Shown: positions 22,330 through 34,300 of the stretch, one piece after another
How positions within the stretch are numbered: the first letter of the stretch is position 1
Layout: the number at the start of each line of letters is the position of its first letter
Source: Terebella lapidaria
Lineage: Eukaryota > Annelida > Polychaeta > Terebellida > Terebellidae
Direction: 5' to 3'
Assembly: GCA_949152475.1 (NCBI GenBank)
Contig: OX424568.1
Coordinates: forward strand, 10,019,667 to 10,083,666
DNA: 64,000 bases
Program-made: the position numbers and the translations under genes
Notes under the pieces: generated by a model
Database searches by the model: none
What the model was told of the DNA's origin: nothing
Seen by the model: the letters and a program-made list of their open reading frames with translations, nothing else

Positions 22330-23887
22330 TTAGGCCAAGGGCCAAAGATAGGTTACCGGACAATGTTTAATATTTTAGATGTTAGCCAGGTCACTGGTTG
22401 AATTGAAGGTCAAGAGAATATTCAGCATATATAACATTAAGCATATATCATGTCCACAGTTGATTGCTAAGCTTTAAATTCAATATTCAGCCAGATATTA
22501 GCAATTTTGTGCTGTGGCCTTGAAAATGAAGGGGCAAAGGTCAAATTCAAGGTCATCAAAATATTCAGTGTATATCATTTTCTATATCATGTCCATAATT
22601 GATTCCCAAGCCAAACAGTCAATAGAGGAGCAAGCTATGAGCCAGTTTGTCCTTGGACTTTGAAAATGAGGTCCGAGGTCAAATTCAAGGTCCGAGAATA
22701 TTCAGCATATATCATTTCCTACATGTCCACAATTGATACCTAAGCTGTAAAATCGATAATAAGTGAGATATTAGCCATTTTGTCCTGTGACCTTGAAAAT
22801 GAGGTCAAAGGTCAAATTCAAGGTCATGACAATAATCTGAATATATCATTTCCTATATGTTCATAACTGATTCCCAAGCTGTAGAGTCGATAACAAGCGA
22901 GATATTAGCCATTTTGTCCTATGACCTTGAAAATGCCGTCAAAGGTCAAATTCAAGGTCATCAGAATATTCAGCATATATCATTTCCTATATGTCAACAA
23001 TTGATTCCTAAGCTGTAGAGTCGATAATAAGTGAGATATTAGCCATTTTGTCCTGTGACCTTGAAAATGAGGTCAAGGGTCAAATTCAAGGTCTTGACAA
23101 TAATCTGCATATATCATTTCCTATATGTTCATAACTGATTCCTAAGCTGTAAAGTCGATAACAAGCGAGATATTAGCCATTTTGTCCTATGACCTTGAAA
23201 ATGGGGTCAAAGGTCAAATTCAAGGTCATCAGAATATTCAGCATATATCATTTCCTATATGTCCACAATTGATTCCTAAGCTGTAGAGTCGATAATAAGC
23301 GAGATATCAGCCATTTTGTGCTCTGACCTTGAAATTGAGGTCAGAGGTCAAATTCAAGGTCACGAGAATATTCAGCATATATCATTTCCTATATGTCCAC
23401 AATTGATTCCTAGTCTCTAATCTCAATATTAAGTGAGATATTAGGCATAATGTGTCCCATTATAAAGCATAGGAGAATTTAACATGGGAAAGTCCCATTT
23501 GGGCCGAGTTTGGGGCAAAATGGCCCACTTCGAGCGATTCAAGCGCAACGAAATTTATAGACATCATAGGTGTACATATGAGGAGTGTTATGTATCAAAA
23601 AGAAAAAAAGTTACTGAACAGATTTTGAGAAAATGGCCACCAAAGTCCAAAATCAGGCATTTTTCGTCGAAAACGGCCGCCATTTTGAAAAAAAATGCGA
23701 AAATCAAAAAAATAAAAAATACCTCCTTCTTGAATTATTTTTAAGTATTTTTGTGCAAAATTTCAGAAGAATTCGCCCGTAAACAAAAAAGATAAAAATG
23801 TGGACGACGACGACGACGACGGACGACGACGACGACGGACGCAACGCCATGCCAATAGGTTATCGGACCATAGGTCCGGTAACCTAA
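22330..23887 (-). mobile_element. second pearl/HINE-like element, opposite orientation
   Basis: Reading on the minus strand, it starts at 23887 with TTAGGTTACCGGACCTATGG and has CGTCC-rich simple repeats (about 23800-23860) and the same unique leader. It then carries about seven 134-bp core repeats (23420 back to 22440), a GTCCGGTAACC terminus, and a 3' hairpin variant ending at 22330. It lies about 340 bases from the first element, so the two make a large inverted pair. No coding capacity is seen. Confidence 0.75.
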
Positions 23888-24169
23888 AAAGCCTTTTATT
23901 AATGGGTAAATTTCACTTGAATACCAAGAAATTATTCATGGAATCATAATGCAGCATCTATTTGGGCTATTTTGAGTAAAAAAAACCTGGTTTATCATTA
24001 ATATGCAGCAAACATGTTCTCTGGCGTTGCGTATGTTACTAGTATTCTGCAATAAAGCATGCTGTAATGATATAAACAAGCCAATAAATACGGTCATATG
24101 TGTTTAAATACGAAAATTGTCTTCACCTGAATGCATAATTCCAGTTTTATTCAGTCCAGGTTATGTTAA
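23888..24169. other. AT-rich spacer, nothing recognised
   Basis: Sequence between the second hairpin element and the foldback element at the unit B boundary. No gene, RNA or repeat is recognised. Confidence 0.4.
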
Positions 24170-25075
24170 AGTACTAGGAACACGAAAATATATTGTGAAC
24201 CCAAAAGAGAGACCTGGTTATGCTGAGTAAAATGCAGTTTACTGCATGCCAATATCTATATTGGTTAAAAAGTTATGGCCATTTGAATGTCACGTTTTGG
24301 CAGATTATGACATACGCTGGATTGAACACTTCTGGAGAGATGCTAATTAGTATGCAAATGAGGTATTCGTGACGTAGAAGGGGGAATATTTTTAATTAGG
24401 CAAGTTTGAGTCTTAATATAATTGATCTGGTCAGAATCATTGCAAACCTAATCTTCAAACATTGATAGGCATTGTCAATAATCAGTGTTGTTCAAAGTGT
24501 TACTGTTGCCATGGTTATTATTCACCTGCTGGAGTCCCTTGCAACCATTGTTTGCTATGGGTCATAACTGCCAGAAACAGGGGTTTTGACAGAATTTGAT
24601 TATTGTATATTAATGATGCATGTGGAGTTAATCCATTTTCACCTTTCGTTTTGTTTGCTTGTCGATATGACGGTGGATTTGGGCCATAGCAACCCTGGTT
24701 GCTAGGGGCCTCATATCAATACTGGTGACCTTGGCAACTATCCGGATGTGAAATTCATTGACTATCAATTATGTGGAGCATGTGGAATAAGCTTTGTTGA
24801 ATAATTGCAATTTGTTATGACTTTAATATGCCAATAAAACCATCTAATTAAAAAATGTTCCCCCTGTGACGTCATGCATACAAATTTGCATTTTAATGAG
24901 CTATATGATTTTCAAATTGACCTTTGGGCAATTTGAACTTCGAAGAACTGTAACTTTTGAAGGAATTGAGATATTCACATGCTGTAAAAACCGTTCTGAT
25001 CAGCTCACATGGTGCTTTATTCTGAGCTCACATCATATTTTCATGTTCCTAGTACTTTAAAGATGTAAAATATGA
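24170..25075. mobile_element. diverged inverted-repeat (foldback) element at the unit B boundary
   Basis: 24172-24405 is similar to the reverse complement of about 24835-25070. Both begin with AAAGTACTAGGAACA and share ATGCAAAT-, TGACGT- and AGGGGGAA-containing segments, with about two thirds of positions matching by eye. About 430 bases lie between the arms. In unit A only the middle and right arm exist (6834-7500), so the left breakpoint of the duplication falls just inside the left arm. No coding frame is recognised. It is probably a non-autonomous DNA transposon. Target duplications were not identified. Confidence 0.5.
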
Positions 25076-25474
25076 AGAAAATTGATATCAGGTTCATTTA
25101 GCGACAACTTCTAGTTATGTTGCCATGTATGTGACCCCACTTTACATTCATTTCTTGGTATAATGAGGACTTAGTCAATGTATGGAATTTTATTCCTCAA
25201 TTATAAGTTAATATTTCACTTGGAACCAAATAAAATATGTAGTTTTTAGTTGTGTATGATATGCTGACCTAGATAATTTGAAGTTGTTTGTATGTTACCT
25301 TTGACATTGCAAGTATGTTATGTTTGACATTCAGCTTTGACAGTTAGCAAACTGAACAATTTACACAGTGTGATGTCTGAATGTTGGCAAAAATATGCCA
25401 ATTTGACTATCTACGAAGGTCAGCATTTGCGAGGTACAGTATATCTCGAAGACAATTAGGTACATAACGTACGT

Positions 25475-26610
25475 AATATTGACTGCTTTATTGCCTGGGT
25501 GGAGGGTGGAGTACACACAAATGGACCTGTAATGTATTGAGAGATCCGAATTTAAGCTACAATGTGAATGTGACTGTCACACACGAATATAAATGTATGT
25601 GGTGTTTGTTATTCGTCAAGAGTAACATACAAAACATTCGGCTTTGACAGCATTTTGAAAACTGCATGTCGTGCGATATCATAGTGTTGAACAACATCTA
25701 TTCGATAAAATAAACATCTTGAGCACCGTTGTGAGTATTGGGGACTCTATCTATCTTGTGAATCCATAGGTGTACATATGAGAAGTCGTTTCTAGTTGCG
25801 TTCGTTACGTTTTGTAGCGTACGTTATGTGAGAAAATGTTCGACAGTCCGAAACACTGACTTTGTATTTAGCGCCGTTACGCGACAGAAGACACACTCAA
25901 CAGAGCGGAAGTGTGAAAGGCACTTGTCTGAAACACCCACAACACTTTTTTTTACTATGGATGGGTGTCAGGGAACAAGAAACGTTTTTTAAAAGAGGTG
26001 TAGTTCGTACGTTATCTGCTGACGGAAATAAACAAAATGTATTATAAAACGCGGAATTTTTTTTTGATGTGACATATGTGTGTAAGTTGTTTTTTTTATT
26101 GTGAGCACGACAGTTGCACTACATGAATAACATATACGTGCAAGCTAAATATCATTTAATAGTTTATTAAATATACGTTGAACATCAAGAAAAAATTTGA
26201 CGGAATTGAGTAACGTACTGTAACACACTTTAACTACTTCTGCTATTATTCAAACATCAAAACCCAAGATATGGAACAATTTAAAACTGATGTTAAACAT
26301 TCCTTATGCTAACTTGTACGTTTAAAATGGCATAATGTTGTGTATTTGCCATTATCTAATCCCTAGAAGGGACCGCCCCTCATTTGTCCACATTTTTTGC
26401 TCGAAAATTAGTACTCTTATTCAGTTTAAACAGATTTTTAAAAATCTTAAATTAGATCAATAACTTTCAATTATATACGGTTTATTTGGAACATTGTTTG
26501 TAACTATGTGGTGAAAGAAAGAAGTGCATACTTATGATTATGACAAAATGGTAGTTGGTTTCAATGCTAGAAGTGGTACTGCCCCCCCCCCCCCCCCCCA
26601 AAAAAAAAAA
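25475..26610. other. unit B-specific block without a recognised gene
   Basis: Absent from unit A, where 7892 joins directly to sequence matching 26855. It contains a 61-codon frame at 25862 with no family resemblance, then AT-rich sequence, and ends in a C-run followed by an A-run (about 26582-26610). Immediately after that tract, homology with the flank of small-gene copy 3 resumes. Confidence 0.5.
26582..26610. repeat. poly(C)-poly(A) tract at a duplication junction
   Basis: A C-run followed by an A-run, directly before sequence homologous to the flank of small-gene copy 3. It marks the right edge of the sequence separating units A and B. Confidence 0.85.
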
Positions 26611-26935
26611 TGAGAGCCATCTCAGAGCAATATATGCATGAATTTAAACACCATTACCAAGAGTCTTTCAATTTTTTGTCACAGCGAAAACATACTTGGC
26701 ACCCGTGCCCGGCATGGCATATTGTGGTCAGGTCCCTGATTGTGGTGAACGATTGATAACCATGAAGCAACGCAACAGCTTCCGTTTCCTGTTGGATGGA
26801 AATTGTCCACGTGGTTGACTGACAGCAAGTTCCATGCATATCGATAGTAACAAATATAACACCGTCAGTCACTCGTTATTAAACAGAAACAAATAACACG
26901 AAAATATATGTATAAACTTGAATGCCACTGTCCTT

Positions 26936-27247
26936 CTACCGCTGAGTTACTAGCTTGATGGCGCCACCTGGCGTATAGATACATTTCTGGGTGTCCTGAA
27001 ACCGATCAAAGTCACACCAATTATATCCCCTGTTCTTTTGCGTCTCAGTCAACTTGGGCAGGTGTGACCGTCGACTGCTAGCAGTGGTTGGGTGACTCAA
27101 CTTCGTCACAGATTCCTTGATATCGTCCAGTGAGACGAACGTCGCCATTCCTCTTCCGAACGCCATGAATCCATACGCCCCCAGTTTCTTGTCTACCGTG
27201 GACGTATGCAAGGGCTTAAGTAGGCGTAGAAATACATAATGAGACAT
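26936..27247 (-). pseudogene. small conserved gene, copy 2 (5'-truncated)
   Basis: Nearly identical to copy 1: the first codons read MSHYVF instead of MPHYVF, and DRFQDTQ instead of DRFQVTQ, which here agrees with copy 3 (DRFRDTQ). It carries the same replaced N-terminus as copy 1, so truncation predates the A/B duplication. Its 3' flank (26611-26855) matches the flank of copy 3 (36123-36370), and copy 1 lost that flank. Confidence 0.55.
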
Positions 27248-27474
27248 CTCTCGTTATGCATTCCTGATGAGACATGAGACATCTCTCGTTATGCATTCTC
27301 GTTATGCAATATTGATCAGCACAAAGTGAAAAAAATGTTTGTGACCATTCTCTTAAAACGACTACTATACCCAGCATGAGTTTTGCGATCGTGCCATAAT
27401 ATTCCACCGCATCACATGAACATCAATCTTAAATACTTACCTCAAAATATAGTCCAGCAGAAGTTCAGAAAAGC

Positions 27475-27708
27475 ATGTTTAGCGGTGAGGGTGATGTGTT
27501 ATGGTTGATTCTGTTACTGTGGCTTGTCCTAATCCAGAGTCCGACGAATGCCACTTTGGCACCCTTGGGGAAAATCAGCCAAAATCAAAATGGCCATGTT
27601 GCTCATACGAAAACCCTAGTGACACAAGAAGATGATCGGATGATGAAAACGTCTGAAGAACAGTGCATGTTTATGAACAATGCCAACAACAATTGGCATA
27701 GAAATTGA
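27475..27708 (+). CDS. putative small secreted peptide ORF, unit B
   Basis: Copy of the ORF at 8528, with one visible amino-acid difference (IQSPTNAT versus IQNPTNAT). It has the same hydrophobic N-terminal core and the same stop. The caution given for the unit A copy applies. Confidence 0.25.
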   Translation: MFSGEGDVLWLILLLWLVLIQSPTNATLAPLGKISQNQNGHVAHTKTLVTQEDDRMMKTSEEQCMFMNNANNNWHRN

Positions 27709-30700
27709 TTTGTTCTATTTAAGTTATAGTATTCAATTTTCCTCTTATGGGCGTTTAAGGGGTTGTTACCCTCGCCATATTTTAGTCAGTGATGCGCACT
27801 GAATATTTTTCAAAATGTTTTTTCTTGAAGAAATGAACACATATTTCACATAAATGTTATATTGTCATGTTAATAACTAATTTAAAGCATTTTCAGCGCA
27901 GTTATTATGCATCTTATGTTAAAATTGGTGAAATTGACTACCAAAATTTCGGGACATCCGCTCTTGTGGAAAAAGTCAATTACGACGGTTCCAAGTATTT
28001 TTCTGAGCATTACTACATATGCAAGTTTATGAGCCGAGAAATATTTTTTTTGGAAATTCAAATCCATTGCATCACAAATGATTTTTGAAGTTCAGACATT
28101 TATTGACAACTAAACATTTTTCCCAAGTGGCCAGTACAGGCACTATTTTTAACCCTTCAAGACACTGCCACAGTGAGAGGGAGACTTCAATATCATATGC
28201 TCCACTGTGCACAATTCACACCGGCTTTAACATGTAGACTGCTACATGCTAGGGCTTCTTTGTGCATTGGAACATGACACTACTCTATTCAACTGATCAA
28301 TGCAGATATTTACCCATATTTCGGCCCAAGTGCCGTACCCTGCTCCTCAATACTACTCGTCCACTGAAAACATACCATTTAATCCGTCTCGCACCTTTTT
28401 AATCCCTATTGAATATAGGGGAAGGCGCAGGATATGATACTCGGGCCCATATTTCCAAAGTGACAGTTAAAAGTTTAAAACTCCTGGGGAAGTGACATCT
28501 ACTTGCATTTGGCATAATTCATAACACTCTGTGTTCATCAAATAACTAACAGTACATGTATGTATTCCCTGACCCTATTGTGCATAATGCTTGTGTCTAT
28601 GCATACAAAGAACACAAACCCCAAGCTAGATACAGGATAGATACTGATCCCAATAACATGTAAAAGTAAATATCACCAGGCTTTTGATTCATTGTCATCA
28701 TGAATACAACTGACATTAAAGTATCTTTATTGCACATGGGTTGTGTCAACATAATTGATGTGAAATTCACACAATGGTAGCATTGTATTTGTACAGTTCA
28801 TGAGTTATGAATTGAAGCACTTCATCTTTTGACATACATGGATCACAAGTATGATATCAAACATACCAGACAAAGAATGTCATGAATAAATAGTGTATGT
28901 TTATCTTACAAAGCTTGTACATGATAAACAAGAACAAAATAAATCAAATATAATACCAATCGAAAAGATTATAAATTTATCATAATTGGCAAACAATGCT
29001 ATTGCCTGTATTCTGATTGAGACTTGAACCAGGATTTATGGAGCTTCTGGCTGTGTTGTCTTCTGGCTGAGCTGACAGGAATGTGGTGTGGAGTTGTCAG
29101 CAATATCTGGGGTCATCTGGAGTCAGAAAATTTTGAGATGATGGTTTTGTCAGATTGCACTCTATTCTGTTGCTGATACAAATCACATTGCCTTGAATTG
29201 ATCATTGGAATATTAAAATCAAGTAAGCTTCTTGATTTAGAGAAATATATATATGTTGGTGACATGAATAACTCATATAGCTGCTTATTGATAAGTGCAT
29301 CATGTACTTGTGGCAATCAGGGCACCTAATTTAAATTTTTGACATACATAGAGATACATCTACATACAGTTTCATTTTATTATCGACATTCCTGTATTTA
29401 ACCACGAACTTATGGAATAGGTACTCATAGATACTTGATCAGTGTTGATAGAGACGGGGCTTCAATATACAGAACGCTTAAATTACGTGTACGTACCTGA
29501 ACAAATATAATATTATACTATCCTATTTGTGAAAATGAACTCCCAATGTGCAAGAAGGGTCGAAAGAGGGTTAATAATCCACCCCAGTACATGTGCTCGA
29601 CGATTTTCCGTGTGGTTCCATGCGATCACTGACCGAGACGGGACTTGAGCAGCTGGTGAGCATTGTTCTTCACATTGAACTCAAAGCCGTGTGCACGGAT
29701 TAGCCATGCCTGCTGTTAGCCATGCCTGCTGTTATGTTCATTGTTCGTACTCAATGCAGTTTTCTTTTCACTGCATTTCATTTATTCAGTGTTTTATTGC
29801 ATTTGATTGGAGACATTGCTTCGGTCTGCTTGGTATGTTTATCACATTTCATTATTGATCAATCTAACTCTTGTGTTCCAATGTTTTCCAAGAAAATGAA
29901 TATTTTCCGTATATTTCCTGCAAATGTTGAAATTTGACCATTCTTAAATGAATTTATATGACTTTTGGTAGCACGAATGGCTTCCTCATCCATGAAAACA
30001 TGGGTGTAGACACCACAATCATCATTTTATCACCAATATTAAGGGCGTTATAGAGTATTTATTATTGGCAATATGCCTCTTGGTGGCCATTTTGTTTTTG
30101 GCCCATAAACAATTTTACTCAAGGATGCAAAAGTGACATTTGTCGGATTCTGGCTTAGGACATGCCACAGTACCAGAATCAACAATAAAACATCACCCTT
30201 ACCTCCAAACACGCTTGAGCCCCAAACCCCTATTTGACAACTGGACTAGCAGCTGTTGATGTTATGTGCACAATTATCCTTTGAACAATAACAAATCATA
30301 GTATAATGTTGGTGGCAACTGCCAAGTGTCTCGCGCAAAAATGTGGACACCTGTTCTCTTGTGCATTTGATGCTCGCTCTTTCTGTAAGCACTGGTCAAG
30401 AAACTTATGCTGTGATTTTACTTTTGCTCACGTTACCTGTGGCCAGCCAGTGATTGGCGCATTTGAAAGACGGAAATTACCGATTCCTCATAGACCCAGG
30501 GCCTCAAGAGGGCTCTGTGAAAAGGTCCATTACCTTAATATATACTGGTGAATAAAACGTTGAATTTTGTCGTTCAAGTTAATACAAAACAGTGCAGCAA
30601 AGGATTATTTCACCAGCAGTGCAAGGATGTTAATTTCTCTAGTCCTCTTCATGTCTGGCGCCGAGTCGCCTTCGTTGGCCATAGATTGAAAAGAGGCTTT

Positions 30701-31303
30701 CCTTCATTCAGTCCTTCGACAGCGCATGTAGACTCAACTCAACGGTGTAGGAATCATGGAGGGTCACGCATCATGGCATTCAAGTCTCCACTGGCTTCAA
30801 TTCAGCGACGCTCCAAATGGGGAAAAGATATAGGATGAGATGTAACATAATATGTTTTTTTCTTTCAAATACGCTCTGTGTTGATAAATTTGAAAAAAAG
30901 AACATGTGGGAGACATGTAGTGTCGCAAACAGTAACACAATATACAATTCAATTAAGTTGTGGGAAATAATTTGGAAATAAACTGCGGGAAATATATCCA
31001 CAGGTGTACCTGTCATATTTAGAGATATTTTTGTTCAAACTTGGATCGTGTGGGCGTGATATATTTTACAGGTACATAAAAAGACACACAATATGTGCTA
31101 CACATGGTTAGTATCTAATGAATGTGATCCCATTTGCACGAGAAAACCTACCCAAAACAATTGTTCACAGTTCAGATAAAACTTCAATAAAACATGCGTT
31201 AAAGTCAACAGCATTTGTTTTCAGTTGAAATGTTTAGTTCATCCAGCACATCTTTGGTTTCACGGTGTCTACGTGTGCCTAAAATGAGCGTGGGTTGACG
31301 CTG
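27709..31303. other. unit B sequence upstream of the astacin gene, no recognised gene
   Basis: Counterpart of 8762-14433, shortened by the 2.08-kb absence at about 29701. It contains the 28323 MITE. Several 60-100-codon frames are present in both units but show no recognisable product. Confidence 0.5.
28323..28447. mobile_element. 125-bp-family MITE, unit B copy
   Basis: Full-length, 125 bp, with inverted ends GGCCCAAG...CTCGGGCC. It has the same 8-bp target duplication CATATTTC (28315-28322 and 28448-28455) as the unit A copy, so insertion predates the segmental duplication. Confidence 0.85.
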
Positions 31304-31310
31304 TATATAA
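31304..31310 (+). promoter_or_regulatory. TATA box of astacin gene B
   Basis: TATATAA 85 bases before the ATG of the second astacin gene. The flanking 100 bases are almost identical to unit A, so the core promoters of the two genes are equivalent. Confidence 0.6.
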
Positions 31311-31394
31311 ATCCGACATGCCCAGCGACGAAATCAAGCCATTCAGGCCCAACGAAGACGATTCTAACCTCTAAGCATTTGAAAGAAGAAGAAG

Positions 31395-34300
31395 ATGGGG
31401 AACGGTGCCGTCCTTATGTTACTGATGTTCGCATGCCTAGCTGCTGTGTCCTGGGGAAGCGAACCGGTAAGTCGTACAATGAATGTTCAAGTTTCGTCTG
31501 TATCTAGTGATGTAAAATGAAATGTAAACTCCCAAAATAAAACACGAGATGAAATCGTCACAGAAAATGATCAGGATAATAATAATCTTGGAAAAATACG
31601 CTGAACGTTGAATGGAATATACATCTGAATTATCCGATTCTATATCGAAGAAAATGGAAGTGGTCTGATGGCCCTGTCGTTGATAAATAAGTTATTTCAT
31701 GAGCTCGGTTCACAGTTGAGTACACGTGTACTCTGATTATATATAATTCGTCCATGGATTCGGCCTTGGAATATGAATTTGTCCGTTCGTCATTATCCGT
31801 TTCTACTTTTGAAACCATTCTGAGTGAACAGAGAGAGCTAACGACGGTATGGTCATCAGTCACTTCTTGCCACTGTTCAATTTCTCAATTGATTTTTTAA
31901 CCCCAAAAGATGCATGCCATTTATCCACCCATTAGGTGACAAAGTAATTAATCACGAAATTCAAATTTTATTATTGTTATAAAATCACGATAAAGAGATA
32001 AAAATAAGCAATCATTTGTGGAAAACTCCTTCCTAAATCAATAATACTGGAAAGATCCACTAATTCTTACAAATATGCCTTTTCCGAACAGAACATTGGC
32101 GAACTACTGGACGAACTACCACCACGGGTAATTATAGGCCTACCACATGGAAATAAACATGAACTGCCGTTGAATCTTGATTCATCCCATGTATTTTTCC
32201 TTAACTATCATCTTGCCTCTTGAATTCACATAAATATTATCACTGAAAGGATCCGCTACCAAGATCTAAGCTGGATGACTGCTTCAATGATGACGGGACT
32301 CACAATAGTAAAGCCTGCAGTGAGCGGAAGATCAGGCGATTGTTGTCCAAATGGTATGATTCAATACCCGAGGCTATGAAAGGCGGTATGACTGAGGAAG
32401 AGTATATGGCCACCAATGGTCTCGGGGAGGAGGGTATCGCTGAAGTTCGAGCTCTCGCCTTAGAGATCAGGAACAAACTCGATGGGATTTACAGTCTTCA
32501 GGTAAAATCGGTAAAACGAATGTGGTGACGTATTGAAGTCAGAGGACTCCAGTTTCACATGAAAATATTATTTGCTGGTGAATATCAGATTCCACGCACA
32601 CAAACATGCATTGTTTTTAAATCATATGCATTCACAGTCCAACAATTCCATGGAGAACCCAGAGGTGTTCGATGATATGGAGTTCAGCAAAGAGCAACTC
32701 GAGGCTTGGAAGCAAGAACTTGATGAAGATGATGGTCCACAAGGAAGGGTCGTTATTAGAAACCCTATTCATCTCTGGCCAAAACAAGCCGGATGGCCAA
32801 ACCAGAGACTTGTCCATTACATTTTTGATAACTCGTGGAATGGTATGTATATATTAATCAAACTAGAATGCGTCACATGCTTAACTCTTTTAGTACACAC
32901 TATTCCCACCAATATCCTATATAATAATGAGATTCTTTGTGTAATGAAATGCAAAGACAAATCAATCACGGTGATGTATTTTGTAAATCAATGGGGGCGA
33001 ATTTTCTTTCACGAAATTCAAACTCCTATTGCATGTGCGTGGTGAAATTATAACTAAACAATGGTTATATACTTCAAAATTTCAGCTGGTCAGATAGCTA
33101 GGGTGATGCAGGCTATGGCCACTTGGGAGAGTCTGACCTGTTACAGATTTGTTGACATTCTTGGCATGAATCCTATAGTGTTCCCTGCCGGTTTCGTGAT
33201 CTACACCACTAACAGTGGGGGTTGCTCATCCTCAGTGGGATACCAGGGGAGCGGCGGTCAAAAAATCAATCTTCACGACTCGGCAGCTGGAACTTGTTTA
33301 AGTGTGAGGACAACTGGAAAAAATACTAATGTTTATAACTACTAAATATGTGGCTTCCGTTACATTAGAAACTGTTAACAATCCAACTTTCAATGCATGG
33401 CGCTATTGGTACATTCATAGGCGTAGAAGCGCATTACGCGTATTGAACAGAAATCATCACTTTCTACCGGATAGAAAAACGTATATTTGCAAATTATTGC
33501 AATGTTATTGCAATAGGCTGTTGAATGAGCTATCTTCCATTCCAGCAAGACATCATTATGCACGAGATCGGACATGCGATCGGTGTTCAACATGAGCAGT
33601 CTAGACCAGATCGTGACAGCTTCGTCACAATTCACTGGAATAATATCGTGCCTGGTGCTGGACATAACTTTGTCAAACTACCGTGGCAAGAAGTTGACAT
33701 CTTCAATGTTCCTTACGACTTCTCATCAATTATGCACTACGGATCACGTGTAAGAAATCTAGGCTGCTGATTGGCTATTCGCTAAGCATGGGAAAACAAT
33801 CATTATCCCTATCGCAGTCTACATAACCACGCCATCACATACAGTCACATCCAATTAACCGTGCTAATTGCAGGATTTCAACAGCAATGGACAACTCACT
33901 ACTGAGCCACACAATCCGCTGTTTATCAACAACATGGACGGTGGAGGATGGGGCCCTACATTCTCCGACATGAAAATCGTCAACAGGAAGGGCTGCCAAG
34001 ACCGTAAATTCTCACACCCGTTATTGTGACTATAAAAACAGTCAGACGATACCACTAACAGTACATGTATTAAGCATCCATGGAGCAGCTGTCATTGACA
34101 GTGTTATAAACAACTTGGTAGTAAGACCTATTGTTAGAGGCATTTGATCATCTAGTGATAAATTTTGGTGCTTCCCACATTAGGACTTATTCCTGATGTA
34201 CCTTCTTCATCCTCCACCATTAGCCCTCGTTCTTGGCAACCTGATCCTCACCTGTAACATCATCATGAACTGGTTCACCGGTCGCCAGTGCCAGGCTCTC

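Noticed and set aside
23800-23860. CRISPR-like or satellite array of GACGACGACGG
   Set aside because: Simple triplet-type repeats inside the terminal region of the hairpin element; there is no spacer structure.
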